Position numbers and translations under genes: made by a program. From Lewinellaceae bacterium (lineage in GTDB: Bacteria > Bacteroidota > Bacteroidia > Chitinophagales > Saprospiraceae): a DNA stretch of 64,000 nucleotides. Positions 1 through 8,920 of this stretch are shown here, piece by piece. The notes under the pieces are model-generated. The model was given only the letters and a program-made list of their open reading frames with translations. It was not told where the DNA came from and made no database searches. The stretch lies in contig JACJXW010000010.1 of the NCBI GenBank assembly GCA_020636405.1, forward strand, positions 248,001 to 312,000, read 5' to 3'. The first letter of the stretch is position 1; every line of letters begins with the position of its first letter.

Positions 1-827
1 CCCTGGGACAAGTCGGCAATATCTGTCAGCAGATCCGGAAAATGGGTATCAAAGGGCCCGACGGAAGGGAAGTGCGCATCGAGGTATTTGCCCATGGCGC
101 CCTGTGTATGGCGGTTTCAGGAAAATGTTACCTCAGCCTGCACACCCATAATGCCTCCGCCAACCGCGGCGCCTGTAAGCAGAACTGCCGGAGGAGTTAC
201 ACGGTAAAAGATGAAGAGGGCAATGAGTTGCGCATCGAGAATGAATACATCCTATCACCCAAAGACCTGGCGACCATCAGTTTCCTCGACCAACTGGCCA
301 ATACCGGAATCGGCATTCTCAAGATCGAAGGGCGCAGCAAAGGGCCTGATTATGTCTATGAAACTGTTGGTTGCTACCGGGAAGCGCTGTCTGCTATCGC
401 CGATGGCAGCTACGGGCCGGAAAAAATAGACGGTTGGCTCCAGCGCCTTCAACGCGTCTACAACCGGGGATTCTGGGGAGGGTATTACCTGGGGCAGAAA
501 CTGGGCGAATGGACGGATGCGCCGGGCTCCAAAGCCACTGAACACAAGATACTTATCGGATCGGGCATCAAGTATTTCAGCAAGCTCAAAGTCGGAGAAT
601 TCAAATTACAGTCCGGCAATATTAAAATAGGCGACGAAGTGCTCATCACCGGGCCCACAACGGGCCTGGTAAGGGCACAGGTCAAAAGCCTGCATCTCAA
701 TAACGTCCCGGTAGAAAGCATCTTTCGGCGCGGCGTCCATTTTTCCATGCCTGTGGACAAAAAGGTTAGGCCATCCGATAAATTATATAAGATAGAACAT
801 GATCCAGATCGCCTTTCTGAGGAATAA
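1..827 (+). CDS. trhP: U32 peptidase-family tRNA hydroxylation protein (5' end cut off by the window)
   Basis: The reading frame is open from base 3 and ends in TAA at 825-827, so only the last 274 residues are present. The family (E. coli TrhP/YegQ) makes 5-hydroxyuridine at the tRNA wobble position using prephenate. The cysteine-rich block SGKCYLS followed by NRGACKQNCRR is the conserved Fe-S-type motif of U32 proteins, and the tail GDEVLITGPTTGLV is the usual small C-terminal beta domain. The next gene is a small ferredoxin overlapping by 29 bases, a fitting electron carrier. RlhA, the related 23S rRNA enzyme, is the main alternative; the ending fits TrhP better. Confidence 0.85.
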   Translation, partial: LGQVGNICQQIRKMGIKGPDGREVRIEVFAHGALCMAVSGKCYLSLHTHNASANRGACKQNCRRSYTVKDEEGNELRIENEYILSPKDLATISFLDQLANTGIGILKIEGRSKGPDYVYETVGCYREALSAIADGSYGPEKIDGWLQRLQRVYNRGFWGGYYLGQKLGEWTDAPGSKATEHKILIGSGIKYFSKLKVGEFKLQSGNIKIGDEVLITGPTTGLVRAQVKSLHLNNVPVESIFRRGVHFSMPVDKKVRPSDKLYKIEHDPDRLSEE

Positions 828-1044
828 GTGCATCGGGTGCTATGCCTGCGTAGAGGCCGCCCCGCAGCATTGGATAATGTCGGAGGTGGACGGCAAAAGT
901 TGCCTGCGCAAAGGGCAGCGAAAAGGCGCCTTTTACCTGAAAAACACTTCGATCGTAGAACACGAAGCCATTCAGCGGGCAGCACGCAACTGCCCGGCAA
1001 GGATCATTAAAATAAAGGTATTGGGAAAAGAGGTAAAGGGTTAG
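799..1044 (+). CDS. small ferredoxin
   Basis: An 81-residue protein with the cluster motif CIGCYAC near residue 12 and a distant NCPAR near residue 66. The residue that would be the fourth Cys of the first motif is replaced (EAAP), so the fourth ligand must be the distant Cys-Pro, as in single-cluster ferredoxins. No signal peptide is seen. The start overlaps the upstream U32 gene by 29 bases, which suggests translational coupling; the stop overlaps by 4 bases the end of the convergent gene. By context it probably supplies electrons for the tRNA hydroxylation or for the Fe-S centre of the U32 protein. Confidence 0.75.
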   Translation: MIQIAFLRNKCIGCYACVEAAPQHWIMSEVDGKSCLRKGQRKGAFYLKNTSIVEHEAIQRAARNCPARIIKIKVLGKEVKG

Positions 1045-1997
1045 GACAATTTCATGCCTTCCTCCACCAAAAGTTTCTTGGTCATAAGGATACCGTCGGC
1101 CTCGCTGCCTTCGCCCTCGAATTCAATGCCGATGTGTCCGGTATATCCGGCATCTTTGACCAGTTTAAGAATGCGGCCGTAGTCCATGGTGGTTTCCTTG
1201 CCCTGCTCGTCGAAAGCATAAGACTTGGCGCTCACGCCTTTGGCAAAAGGCAAAAGGTCGTGCATCCCATCGTAGCGGTTGTACTCATTAATGCATTTCC
1301 CATCCTCTCCTTTTTCGATACAGAAGTTTCCGAAATCGGGCAGCGTACCGACATTGGGCCGTCCAAGTGCACTCATGATGAAGGAGAGCCATCGCCCATC
1401 GGAGGAAAAACCGCCATGGTTTTCGACCAGTACGTTGAGTTGAAGTTGTGCGGCATAGTCGCCCAGTTGTTGCAGGCTGCGGAGGGCCGCCTGCGCCACG
1501 TCGCTGGGATCTCCAGAACCGGCAGCATTCACGCGAATAGAGTGGCACCCTAAAGTTTTAGCGGCATCCAGCCATTTGTAATGATTGGTAACGGCCTGGG
1601 CGCGGGCCTCGTCGTCGGTGCTTCCCAGGTCTCCTTCGCCATCGATCATGATGAGCAAGCTTTTGACGCCGTTGTCATCGGCCCGCTTTTTCATTTCAGC
1701 GAGGTAGGCCTGGTCTTTGGCCTTATCCTGGAAAAACTGTGAAACATATTCGACCGCACTGATGCCGAAATCTTCCTTCGCCATACGCGCAAAGTCGAGG
1801 TTATCGATCTTGCCTGCCTTGAGGGCTTTGTGCAGAGACCACTGAGCCAGGGAGATCTTGAAGAAAAGCCCTTCGGGGATATCCACATTTTCCACATTGC
1901 TGCTGCCCTCACTACTGCAGGAGGAAAGCCCGTAAAGAGATAAGCCGGCAACGATCAGGCCGGAGTCGCGGAGGAAGGTACGTCTGGATCTTTGCAT
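1041..1997 (-). CDS. secreted sugar phosphate isomerase/epimerase-like TIM-barrel protein
   Basis: A 318-residue protein of the xylose isomerase-like TIM barrel superfamily (AP endonuclease 2 fold). The start at 1997 was preferred over an upstream one because it begins with MQRSRRTFLRDSG, a twin-arginine-like export signal followed by a hydrophobic stretch and Cys-Ser (GLSSCSS), so it is probably exported and lipid-anchored. Internal motifs such as NHGGFSSDG and the C-terminal HIGIEFEGEGS contain likely metal-binding His and Glu residues. Members commonly act on sugars or inositol derivatives; the substrate here cannot be told. Confidence 0.75.
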   Translation of the reverse strand: MQRSRRTFLRDSGLIVAGLSLYGLSSCSSEGSSNVENVDIPEGLFFKISLAQWSLHKALKAGKIDNLDFARMAKEDFGISAVEYVSQFFQDKAKDQAYLAEMKKRADDNGVKSLLIMIDGEGDLGSTDDEARAQAVTNHYKWLDAAKTLGCHSIRVNAAGSGDPSDVAQAALRSLQQLGDYAAQLQLNVLVENHGGFSSDGRWLSFIMSALGRPNVGTLPDFGNFCIEKGEDGKCINEYNRYDGMHDLLPFAKGVSAKSYAFDEQGKETTMDYGRILKLVKDAGYTGHIGIEFEGEGSEADGILMTKKLLVEEGMKLS

Positions 1998-2035
1998 AGG
2001 GAATCTTTTTCGTAAATATAGGCAATTGTTTTTAT

Positions 2036-2650
2036 TCAACCATTGAACTGATTCATCGCATTTTGCAGGCCGATGGTTCCAAAAGCCTTTGCCGTATCCG
2101 CCGCCCTGTTGAGGACCTCCGACAACTGGCTTTCCTCTTCGGAAGACCATTCCCCCAGCACATAGTCGACCTGGCGGCCCTGACTAAACTCATTGCCTAT
2201 ACCTATTCTCAACCGGGCATAGTTGTTGCCTCCGGTTATCTGGTCAATGTCCTTCAACCCGTTGTGGCCACCGTCGCTGCCCTTACCCCGCAGGCGAAGC
2301 TTTCCGAAAGGCAGGTTTAAATCATCGACAATAACCAGCAGGCGGTTTTTATCGACCTTTTCTTTCTGCATCCAGTAACGCACGGCCTTGCCACTGCGGT
2401 TCATATACGTGGACGGCTTGAGCAATACAAAAGTGCGCCCCTTGTGCCGGAAAGAGGCTACATCGCCCAGCGTATCCGTTTTCCATTCCGCTTCGAATGC
2501 TTTGGCCAGGGTTTCCACAACCGCAAAACCGATATTGTGGCGGGTGTTCTCGTACTCGGCGCCGATATTCCCCAGGCCGACGATCAGATACTTCATTGGA
2601 TCCGTTTCTACCTTTTCTTGTTTTCCGAATAGTTTGCTTAACCAGGACAT
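2036..2650 (-). CDS. pth: peptidyl-tRNA hydrolase
   Basis: Frees tRNA from prematurely released peptidyl-tRNA in the cytoplasm. The core starts MKYLIVGLGNIGAEYENTRH, with the catalytic His in NTRHNIGF; KPSTYMNRSG, VIVDDLNLPFGKLRLR and GGHNGLKDI are the standard Pth signatures. The call starts at MSWLSKLFGK (204 aa); an N-terminal extension of this kind before MKYLIVGL is frequent in Bacteroidota, but the inner Met at 2596 is a possible start. Confidence 0.93.
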   Translation of the reverse strand: MSWLSKLFGKQEKVETDPMKYLIVGLGNIGAEYENTRHNIGFAVVETLAKAFEAEWKTDTLGDVASFRHKGRTFVLLKPSTYMNRSGKAVRYWMQKEKVDKNRLLVIVDDLNLPFGKLRLRGKGSDGGHNGLKDIDQITGGNNYARLRIGIGNEFSQGRQVDYVLGEWSSEEESQLSEVLNRAADTAKAFGTIGLQNAMNQFNG

Positions 2651-2722
2651 GGGAATGTGTATGAGTGTTTTCGAGCATCCGTGTTTTAGCAGAGGGCATA
2701 CCTGAACCACACAAATGCGCCT

Positions 2723-3541
2723 TCACACCGCCACCTTGTACTCCCTCAACGCTTCATTCAGCGACACCTTTTTGTTGGTGCTTTCCTGGCGCTGCCCGAT
2801 GATTAACGCACAGGCCACCTGGTAGGTTCCGGCGGGAAATTGCTTGGGGTAAGTTCCGGGAATGACTACCGACCGCGGGGGCACGCGCCCTTTGTAGGTA
2901 ATGGGTTCCGAGCCGGTCACATCGATAATGCGGGTAGACTGGGTGAGGACGACGTTGGCCCCCAGCACGGCCTCTTTTTCCACCCGGACGCCCTCCACAA
3001 CAATACTGCGGGACCCGATGAAGCAATCATCCTCAATGATGGTGGGTGCAGCCTGCGGCGGTTCCAGTACTCCACCTATGCCTACACCGCCGCTGAGGTG
3101 CACGTTGCGGCCGATCTGCGCACAGGAGCCTACGGTCGCCCAGGTGTCGACCATAGTGCCGCTGCCCACCCACGCACCCAGGTTGACGTAGCTCGGCATC
3201 ATGATGACGCCCTTTTCCAGGAAAGCCCCAAAACGGGCGATGGCATGAGGCACTACCCGAACGCCCAATTCAGCATAGTTCTTCTTTAACGGTATCTTAT
3301 CATGAAATTCAAAAGGGCCTACCTCGATGGTCTCCATTTGCTGGAGGGGGAAATAAAGAACAACGGCTTTTTTCACCCACTCGTTTACTTTCCACTCACC
3401 CGTTTCAGTAGGCTCTGCCACGCGGAGCTTGCCTTGGTCGAGCAGTTCCATAACGTGGTGAACGGCTTCCTGAACAGGTTTTGCGGACAGCCGGCTGTGG
3501 TCTTCCCAGGCTTCTTCTATGATCTGTTGGAGGTTCATCAT
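2723..3541 (-). CDS. dapD: 2,3,4,5-tetrahydropyridine-2,6-dicarboxylate N-succinyltransferase
   Basis: Succinyl-CoA-dependent step of lysine and diaminopimelate synthesis. The 272-residue length is normal. The first third is the alpha-helical DapD N-domain (LQQIIEEAWEDHSRLS), followed by left-handed beta-helix hexapeptide repeats (VGSGTMVDTWATVGSCAQIG, VHLSGGVGIGGVLEP) and the ending GQRQESTNKKVSLNEALRE. It lies 13 bases beyond the unextended open frame of pth and about 70 bases upstream of the chosen pth start, on the same strand, so the two may be co-transcribed. Confidence 0.95.
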   Translation of the reverse strand: MMNLQQIIEEAWEDHSRLSAKPVQEAVHHVMELLDQGKLRVAEPTETGEWKVNEWVKKAVVLYFPLQQMETIEVGPFEFHDKIPLKKNYAELGVRVVPHAIARFGAFLEKGVIMMPSYVNLGAWVGSGTMVDTWATVGSCAQIGRNVHLSGGVGIGGVLEPPQAAPTIIEDDCFIGSRSIVVEGVRVEKEAVLGANVVLTQSTRIIDVTGSEPITYKGRVPPRSVVIPGTYPKQFPAGTYQVACALIIGQRQESTNKKVSLNEALREYKVAV

Positions 3542-3621
3542 CAGTTTGCAGAATTAATTTGCCGCGAAGATACGAGACCGTGGGCAGGTTTGGAAGTTTT
3601 AAGGACTATGGTTTCCTCGCT

Positions 3622-3989
3622 TCAAAGTTCAAATGCGAGAGGGGTATTGAAGCTTTGAAAGAAACCCCGAACGAAACTTCCGTTGGCAAAAACAGTGCCG
3701 TCGTGCTCCTCCTTTCCATAGGATTCGTGAATGTGGCCGAACAGGTGCAGCCTGGGGTGCAGCTCATTATGTTGTGGTACTTCACGGAATCCACTTCCAG
3801 CATACGGTCCATATTGCCCCCTATGAAAATTTTGTAGGTATGCGGAAGTGCCGCAAGTCAATTCAGGAAATCCAGCATCTGCCCTTCCCTCCCATTGGTC
3901 ACATCTCCGCCATGAATGAGAAGGTCCCCGTCCGGAATAGACGCCTTGCGGTGTTTACCATGCGTATCAGAAATGAAAACAATCTTCAT
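3622..3989 (-). pseudogene. decayed calcineurin-like metallophosphoesterase
   Basis: Reading the minus strand from ATG at 3989 gives MKIVFISDTHGKHRK and LLIHGGDVTNG, the classic metal-binding motifs of metallophosphoesterases. A TGA stop follows at codon 44 (3858-3860), where the continuation LAALPHTYKIFIGGN implies that a Trp codon was lost. The expected GNHD has become GNMD. About 60 residues in, the middle of the domain is missing, and the C-terminal motif LHLFGHIHESYG (ending at 3622) resumes in another frame. So the gene has a nonsense change, an internal deletion with frameshift and a lost metal ligand. It is surely inactive. Confidence 0.85.
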
Positions 3990-4550
3990 GGTTGTCGTTT
4001 TTTGGATTATGGCTTTGCCGGCTTAAACAGTCCTTATATAACTAACGCTTTTTAGCGAACAATTCATTAGGCCCCGGCACAGTGCCGAACACCTCGTTCG
4101 GATTTTTACTTATAACAAAAATCACTAAAGCCTTATAATCATATAATTAAGCCTTTGACACTGATTGAATTGAAGAAACGGGAACCCCTTGCCAACATCG
4201 GCTGAAGCAACCCGCAAAAATTGATTGAAAAAAAATGACTAGGAAGGTTTTTTCAATACGACATTTTTCTATATTTGCGCCATGCTCCCAGCTAAACTCC
4301 ATTCTTCCAAATCTCTGTAACGAATCATAACAAATCATGCTTCTACCTTTCTGGTAGGTCCTATTTTTCATCTCAAGACGATCTAGGAAAATTTCAAACA
4401 ATTTTTTTTCTCCGGGTTGAAAGGCATGCACCATTCTGCATGATAGTCAATTTCCTGGTACTCGGCGAGTACCTGTGAGCCAGCCTATCATCAGGATATG
4501 TTCCTGACAGCTTTGGGTATAGCAATTATCGAATCATAAACATCCCAAAA
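3990..4550. other. intergenic region, 561 bases
   Basis: No gene is recognised. It contains a CCGAAC-GTTCGG hairpin (4085-4101) followed by ATTTTTACTT, which could stop rightward transcription. A box TATATTTG at 4270-4277 matches the Bacteroidota -7 consensus and would start a leader of about 270 bases for the T9SS protease gene. There is also a short CTACC/GGTAG hairpin within that leader. Confidence 0.5.
4270..4277 (+). promoter_or_regulatory. candidate -7 promoter box TATATTTG
   Basis: The box matches TAnnTTTG exactly. I see no convincing TTG -33 box at the usual distance, and the next gene begins 270 bases downstream, so this is tentative. Confidence 0.35.
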
Positions 4551-7500
4551 ATGAGATTTCTCCAGATCACGCTTCTTCTGGCTGTGTTTTCTTTATCCAG
4601 CCATGCACAAAACTACACATCACCTCTACAGAGAAAAGTCCAGTTCTACCAGCTCAGCGGCAAAACCATGAAAACTACCCCGATCTTCAGATGGGACGGT
4701 GAGGTGGACGCCGCTATGCGCAACACCGTTTCAAAAGGCCACCTTATACAACTCGACAGGGAATTGCTGAGGCAGGCCTACAATGCCGACGCCCCCGCCA
4801 TTACCTTACAAGTTCCTACCGGAGAGAACAGCACCCTCAACCTGCAGCTGGTTCAGGAGGATTTGTTTACAGATGATTTCAAAGTTACCAGCACCGGGAA
4901 AGAGGCCGAAGGCATTCCCTACCGCCCTGGCCGCCACTACCGGGGCATTGTCGCCGGATCTTCCCGTTCCATGGCTGCGGTCAGCATCTTTGAAGACAAG
5001 GTGATGGGCGTTATCGAAACGGCGGAAGAAGGGAACATGACGCTCGGGGCCGTCGAAGAGGATGCGCGCGGACGCTACATCCTCTACCGCACCAGCGATG
5101 TGCCCAATCCTCCGGTTTTTGAATGCGGCACGCCCGGCCTGGAAGACGCCACCAACAGCCTGCGCAGCCTCGACGAGCACCTGCAGGCTGCTCCCAACCG
5201 AAGCGTCAATAATTGCGTTCGGGTATACCTCGAATGTGATTATGACCTGTTCGTGAACAAGGGCTCTGTCCAGAATACAGCCGACTATATGTCCGGCCTG
5301 TTCAACGTGGCAGCTACCCTCTACCAGAATGAGGGAGTCAGCATCGTAACTTCCGAGATCTTTATCTGGCAATCCCCGGACGATTACGCCACTACTTCTA
5401 CCGTGGATGCCCTTAAGGACTTCCGCCTCAACCGGCCCAGCTTCAATGGAGACCTGGCGCACCTGGTCTCTCGGGGCGCGCCTGCCGGAGGCGGAGTAGC
5501 CTGGGTAGATGCCCTTTGTTCCTCCTACAACTATGGCTACAGCTATATCTACAGCACCTATAACGAGTTGCCGGCCTACTCCTGGTCCGTCAATGTGATC
5601 ACCCACGAAATGGGGCACAACCTGGGTTGCTGGCATACGCACGACTGCTCCTGGGATGTGAATGGCGATGGCACCGCCGCCGAAGCGATCGATGGCTGCG
5701 GTGAAGCCGCCGGTATTGCCGGTAACGGGAGCTGCCCAACCGCGCCCCTCCCTTCCAACGGAGGTACGATCATGAGCTATTGCCACCTCGTCAGCGGCAT
5801 CGGGATCAACATGAACAATGGCTTCGGAACCTTACCAGGCGACAAGATCCGCTTTGAGGTCGGCAACGCGGCCTGTCTTTCTCCCTGTAGTACTTGTTCG
5901 CAAACCGTGAGCATCAGCAAAACCGATGCGAATTGTGCAGAAAGCGCCACGGGGTCGGCTACCGCATCGGCCAGCGGAGATTCCGGGCCCTTCACGTATA
6001 AATGGTCGACAGGAGCAACTACCGCCAGCATTTCAGGCCTGACGGCAGGCACGTATTCCCTTTCTGTCACGGATGCCTCGGGATGCCTGGTGGTGGAATC
6101 CGTAACGATTAACCAACCACCCTATATCATACTGTCTTTCGGCGAAAGCCCGGAAGCAGCGCCCGGCGCCAACAATGGCTCCATTAACCTGACACCCAGC
6201 GGAGGCACTCCGCCTTATTCCTATAAATGGTCTACCGGTGCAACTAGTCAGGACCTCTACGGCCTGAGTGGCGGCGTCTACACCGTCACCGTAACCGATG
6301 ATAACGGTTGTACCAAATCCAGTTCCACTGTGCTGACCTCCGACGGATGCACCAATATGATCAGCACCTTCCCTTACACGGAAGGATTCGAGAGTGGTAA
6401 TGGCATGTGGAGTCAAAGCACCAATGATTCTTTCAACTGGACCCGCTGGTCTGGATCTACGCCGACCAAGCGCACCGGCCCCACCAAAGCCAACGAGGGA
6501 TCTTACTACCTCTACATCGAATCGTCGGACTACCTCAGCGGCTTCGCCTTCCTGCAAAGCCCCTGCCTGGATTTCAGCAACCTGCTCAACCCCACGGTTT
6601 CCTTCTCCTACCATATGTATGGTTCGAATACCGGTACGCTTTCTGTTCAGGCCAGCGTTGATAACGGCACCAACTGGACGACCATTTGGATGCGCTTCGG
6701 CGACCAGGGGGATATATGGCAGTCGGCAACTGTTTCTCTTTCCGGATACGGCTCCGTATACACAAAGTTGAGGATCGTTGGTACGGCCGGAGGCCAAAAG
6801 GGCGATATGGCCATTGACGCCATCACCGTTGACGGAGAGCCTATCCCCTGCAATCCGCCCGTCCTGGCCGTAACTTCAACGCCAGCCAGTTGCTATGGCG
6901 GCGCTGACGGTACGGCCAAGGTGACGCCCACCATGGGGGCCAGCCCTTATACCTATGCCTGGCCCAACGGCGCTCCCACTCAGACGGCTGTGGGCCTCAG
7001 CACCGGCAGTTATGAAGTGACCGTAACGGATAACAACGGCTGCCGGGCAACGGCCACCGCAACGGTCGGCCAGCCTGACGAGATCGTTCTGTCCTTCGAC
7101 GTAACCAATGTATCCGTTTCCGGAGGAAACGACGGAGCGATCGGCCTTACGGTAACCGGCGGCGCTCCAGGGTATACCCTCAACTGGTCGACCGGCGCTA
7201 CCAGCCCGAGCATCAGCGGCCTTAGCCAGGGCACCTATACGGTAACCGTAACCGATTCGAATGGATGCACCAAGACGGGCAGCGCCACCGTTACCATGCC
7301 TCCTTCCTGTGGCCCAATTGCCTCCTTGCCGTATTCAGAGAGTTTTGAGAGTGGGTTCGGCTTGTGGAATCCCGGCGCCGGCAGCGATTTTAACTGGAGC
7401 CGAAATTCCGGCAACACCCCCTCCAACAACACCGGCCCTTCTGGCGCCTCCGACGGCCTTTTTTACGCCTACACCGAATCTACGGCCAACAACAACAGTA

Positions 7501-8090
7501 TGGCCTTCCTGGAAGGCCCCTGCTTCGACCTTTCTTCAATAGCCATGCCCTCGTTCAGCTTCGATTATCACATGAACGGCAACCAGATGGGAACACTCCG
7601 GCTTGAGGTGAGCACCAATGCCGGAAACAGCTGGCAGTCCATCTGGTTCAGGACAGGCGGCCAAGGCGATAGCTGGCAAACCGCCCAGATCAGCCTCAAC
7701 AACTATATCGGGCAAACCATCCGCCTGCGTTTCTCCGGTACCATCGGAGGGGTAAGAAGCGATATGGCTATCGACAATATTGGCCTTTTCGATGCCGCAT
7801 CGCGGCCCTCCTATCCCGTCGCATCAGAGGTGGCGGGAATGCAGGTGCACCTGCACCCCAACCCGGCCAATGACTGGACCATTGCTACCATTGAAAGCCC
7901 GGTAACACAGGATGCCGAGCTGTTCCTCACCGGGCCGCTCGGACGCACCCGCTCACTCGGAAAGGTGAGCCTGGCAGCCGGTAAAACCGAGATCTCTCTG
8001 CCGGCAACCGAGCTGGGACAGGGCCTTTATTTTCTGAGCATTCAAACAAAAAACAACCGGCTCATCGAACGCTTGCTGATACAGCGGTAG
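4551..8090 (+). CDS. T9SS-secreted M12B-type metalloprotease with SprB and MAM-like modules
   Basis: A 1179-residue modular secreted protein. It has a signal peptide (residues 1-19, ending SSHAQ), a propeptide-like region to about 215, and a reprolysin/adamalysin zinc-protease domain with HEMGHNLGCWH at residues 352-362 (His352, Glu353, His356, His362). These are followed by two SprB-type repeats (about 448-597), a MAM/concanavalin-like module (about 600-763), two more SprB repeats (765-917), a second MAM-like module (919-1082) and a T9SS type A sorting domain from about 1097 (HLHPNPANDW to the C-terminus). It is likely a cell-surface or released protease that also binds polymers or cells. 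The neighbours do not add to its role. Confidence 0.88.
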   Translation: MRFLQITLLLAVFSLSSHAQNYTSPLQRKVQFYQLSGKTMKTTPIFRWDGEVDAAMRNTVSKGHLIQLDRELLRQAYNADAPAITLQVPTGENSTLNLQLVQEDLFTDDFKVTSTGKEAEGIPYRPGRHYRGIVAGSSRSMAAVSIFEDKVMGVIETAEEGNMTLGAVEEDARGRYILYRTSDVPNPPVFECGTPGLEDATNSLRSLDEHLQAAPNRSVNNCVRVYLECDYDLFVNKGSVQNTADYMSGLFNVAATLYQNEGVSIVTSEIFIWQSPDDYATTSTVDALKDFRLNRPSFNGDLAHLVSRGAPAGGGVAWVDALCSSYNYGYSYIYSTYNELPAYSWSVNVITHEMGHNLGCWHTHDCSWDVNGDGTAAEAIDGCGEAAGIAGNGSCPTAPLPSNGGTIMSYCHLVSGIGINMNNGFGTLPGDKIRFEVGNAACLSPCSTCSQTVSISKTDANCAESATGSATASASGDSGPFTYKWSTGATTASISGLTAGTYSLSVTDASGCLVVESVTINQPPYIILSFGESPEAAPGANNGSINLTPSGGTPPYSYKWSTGATSQDLYGLSGGVYTVTVTDDNGCTKSSSTVLTSDGCTNMISTFPYTEGFESGNGMWSQSTNDSFNWTRWSGSTPTKRTGPTKANEGSYYLYIESSDYLSGFAFLQSPCLDFSNLLNPTVSFSYHMYGSNTGTLSVQASVDNGTNWTTIWMRFGDQGDIWQSATVSLSGYGSVYTKLRIVGTAGGQKGDMAIDAITVDGEPIPCNPPVLAVTSTPASCYGGADGTAKVTPTMGASPYTYAWPNGAPTQTAVGLSTGSYEVTVTDNNGCRATATATVGQPDEIVLSFDVTNVSVSGGNDGAIGLTVTGGAPGYTLNWSTGATSPSISGLSQGTYTVTVTDSNGCTKTGSATVTMPPSCGPIASLPYSESFESGFGLWNPGAGSDFNWSRNSGNTPSNNTGPSGASDGLFYAYTESTANNNSMAFLEGPCFDLSSIAMPSFSFDYHMNGNQMGTLRLEVSTNAGNSWQSIWFRTGGQGDSWQTAQISLNNYIGQTIRLRFSGTIGGVRSDMAIDNIGLFDAASRPSYPVASEVAGMQVHLHPNPANDWTIATIESPVTQDAELFLTGPLGRTRSLGKVSLAAGKTEISLPATELGQGLYFLSIQTKNNRLIERLLIQR

Positions 8091-8112
8091 GGCCATTTTT
8101 GAAGGGGAACAA

Positions 8113-8183
8113 AGGTGACACGGGCCGCCGGTTTAACGGATCGGAAGAAAATCCACCCAAGGCCGGCTATACCCGTGTTACCT
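8113..8183. terminator. imperfect inverted repeat after the protease gene
   Basis: AGGTGACACGGG (8113-8124) pairs with CCCGTGTTACCT (8172-8183), with one G-U pair. A GC-rich inner region separates the arms. It lies 23 bases after the protease stop and has no U-tract. Confidence 0.4.
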
Positions 8184-8274
8184 GTGCCCTGCTACACCGC
8201 CTGGCCTACCAAAAGTTAATTTTCTATCCATCCAAAATTTCTACCTGATCCGGAAGTTTTGGATCTAAAAAGGA

Positions 8275-8706
8275 ATGCGCTCTTTTCTTATTCTTCTGAT
8301 CGGAATGGCAGCTGCTATTCCCCATACGTCGGTAGCCTCCGTTTATATTCCCCATCCTGAAGAAGAACGCCAGGAGATCCACCGGCCCGGCCCCGAACGC
8401 CCCTTCATCCGCGCCAGAATCCGACACCACTACCGTAAGCTCAGGTATTACAGCCGCAAGCTGATCCGCCTGGCCATTATACTGGGAGTTGGTTTTGTTC
8501 CGGTTTGGTGGGCACTCCGGCGTATTTCTGAAGTAGGCGGCCTTCCCGGCTGGGTTGCCTTCGCCCTGGGACTGTGGGTTACTCTTTTTGCCCTGGTAGT
8601 AGCCATACTGATCGTAATGTGGATCACCTGGCCTTTCCGCCTACTGTTCTGGTGGATCAGCGGATGGGGTTGGAAAAGGCGGTTCGCACGGTGCTCCCGG
8701 TTTTAA
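8275..8706 (+). CDS. small membrane protein of unknown function
   Basis: A 143-residue protein with an N-terminal hydrophobic signal or anchor (MRSFLILLIGMAAAIPHTS), a basic proline-rich stretch (about 28-60) and two membrane segments (about 64-80 and 92-120), ending in an aromatic/basic tail (WWISGWGWKRR). No known domain was recognised. It lies about 180 bases after the protease gene on the same strand. Confidence 0.6.
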   Translation: MRSFLILLIGMAAAIPHTSVASVYIPHPEEERQEIHRPGPERPFIRARIRHHYRKLRYYSRKLIRLAIILGVGFVPVWWALRRISEVGGLPGWVAFALGLWVTLFALVVAILIVMWITWPFRLLFWWISGWGWKRRFARCSRF

Positions 8707-8715
8707 CAATGAGAA

Positions 8716-8727
8716 TGACAAAGATCA
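8716..8727. promoter_or_regulatory. CRP/FNR-like dyad TGACAAAGATCA
   Basis: Preceded by AA, it fits AATGAY-N4-RTCA, which occurs five times between genes in this window. It lies about 200 bases upstream of the 2-oxoacid oxidoreductase operon, a plausible target of oxygen control. Binding is inferred. Confidence 0.35.
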
Positions 8728-8920
8728 AAGCCAGGACAAACAATTGTCATTCCGCAGGTGTAGAAAAACTTCTATTATTAGAACGCTTAAGGCCACGAAG
8801 GCCTAACGCTCTTTGAATCTGCTCCTGCGGTGCTTTCCCATCTCCCAATGCAACAGGTAAAGTGGAGGGAATCGATCGGCGGAGCTATCTGAGATTTTCG
8901 CGAATCTAAAAGCATAATCT

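Noticed and set aside
4147..4434. 95-codon minus-strand open frame
   Set aside because: No recognisable sequence feature, AT-rich, and crosses the candidate promoter of the protease gene.
4806..5786. Long open frame antisense to the T9SS protease
   Set aside because: It is a shadow of a GC-rich coding region and resembles no protein.
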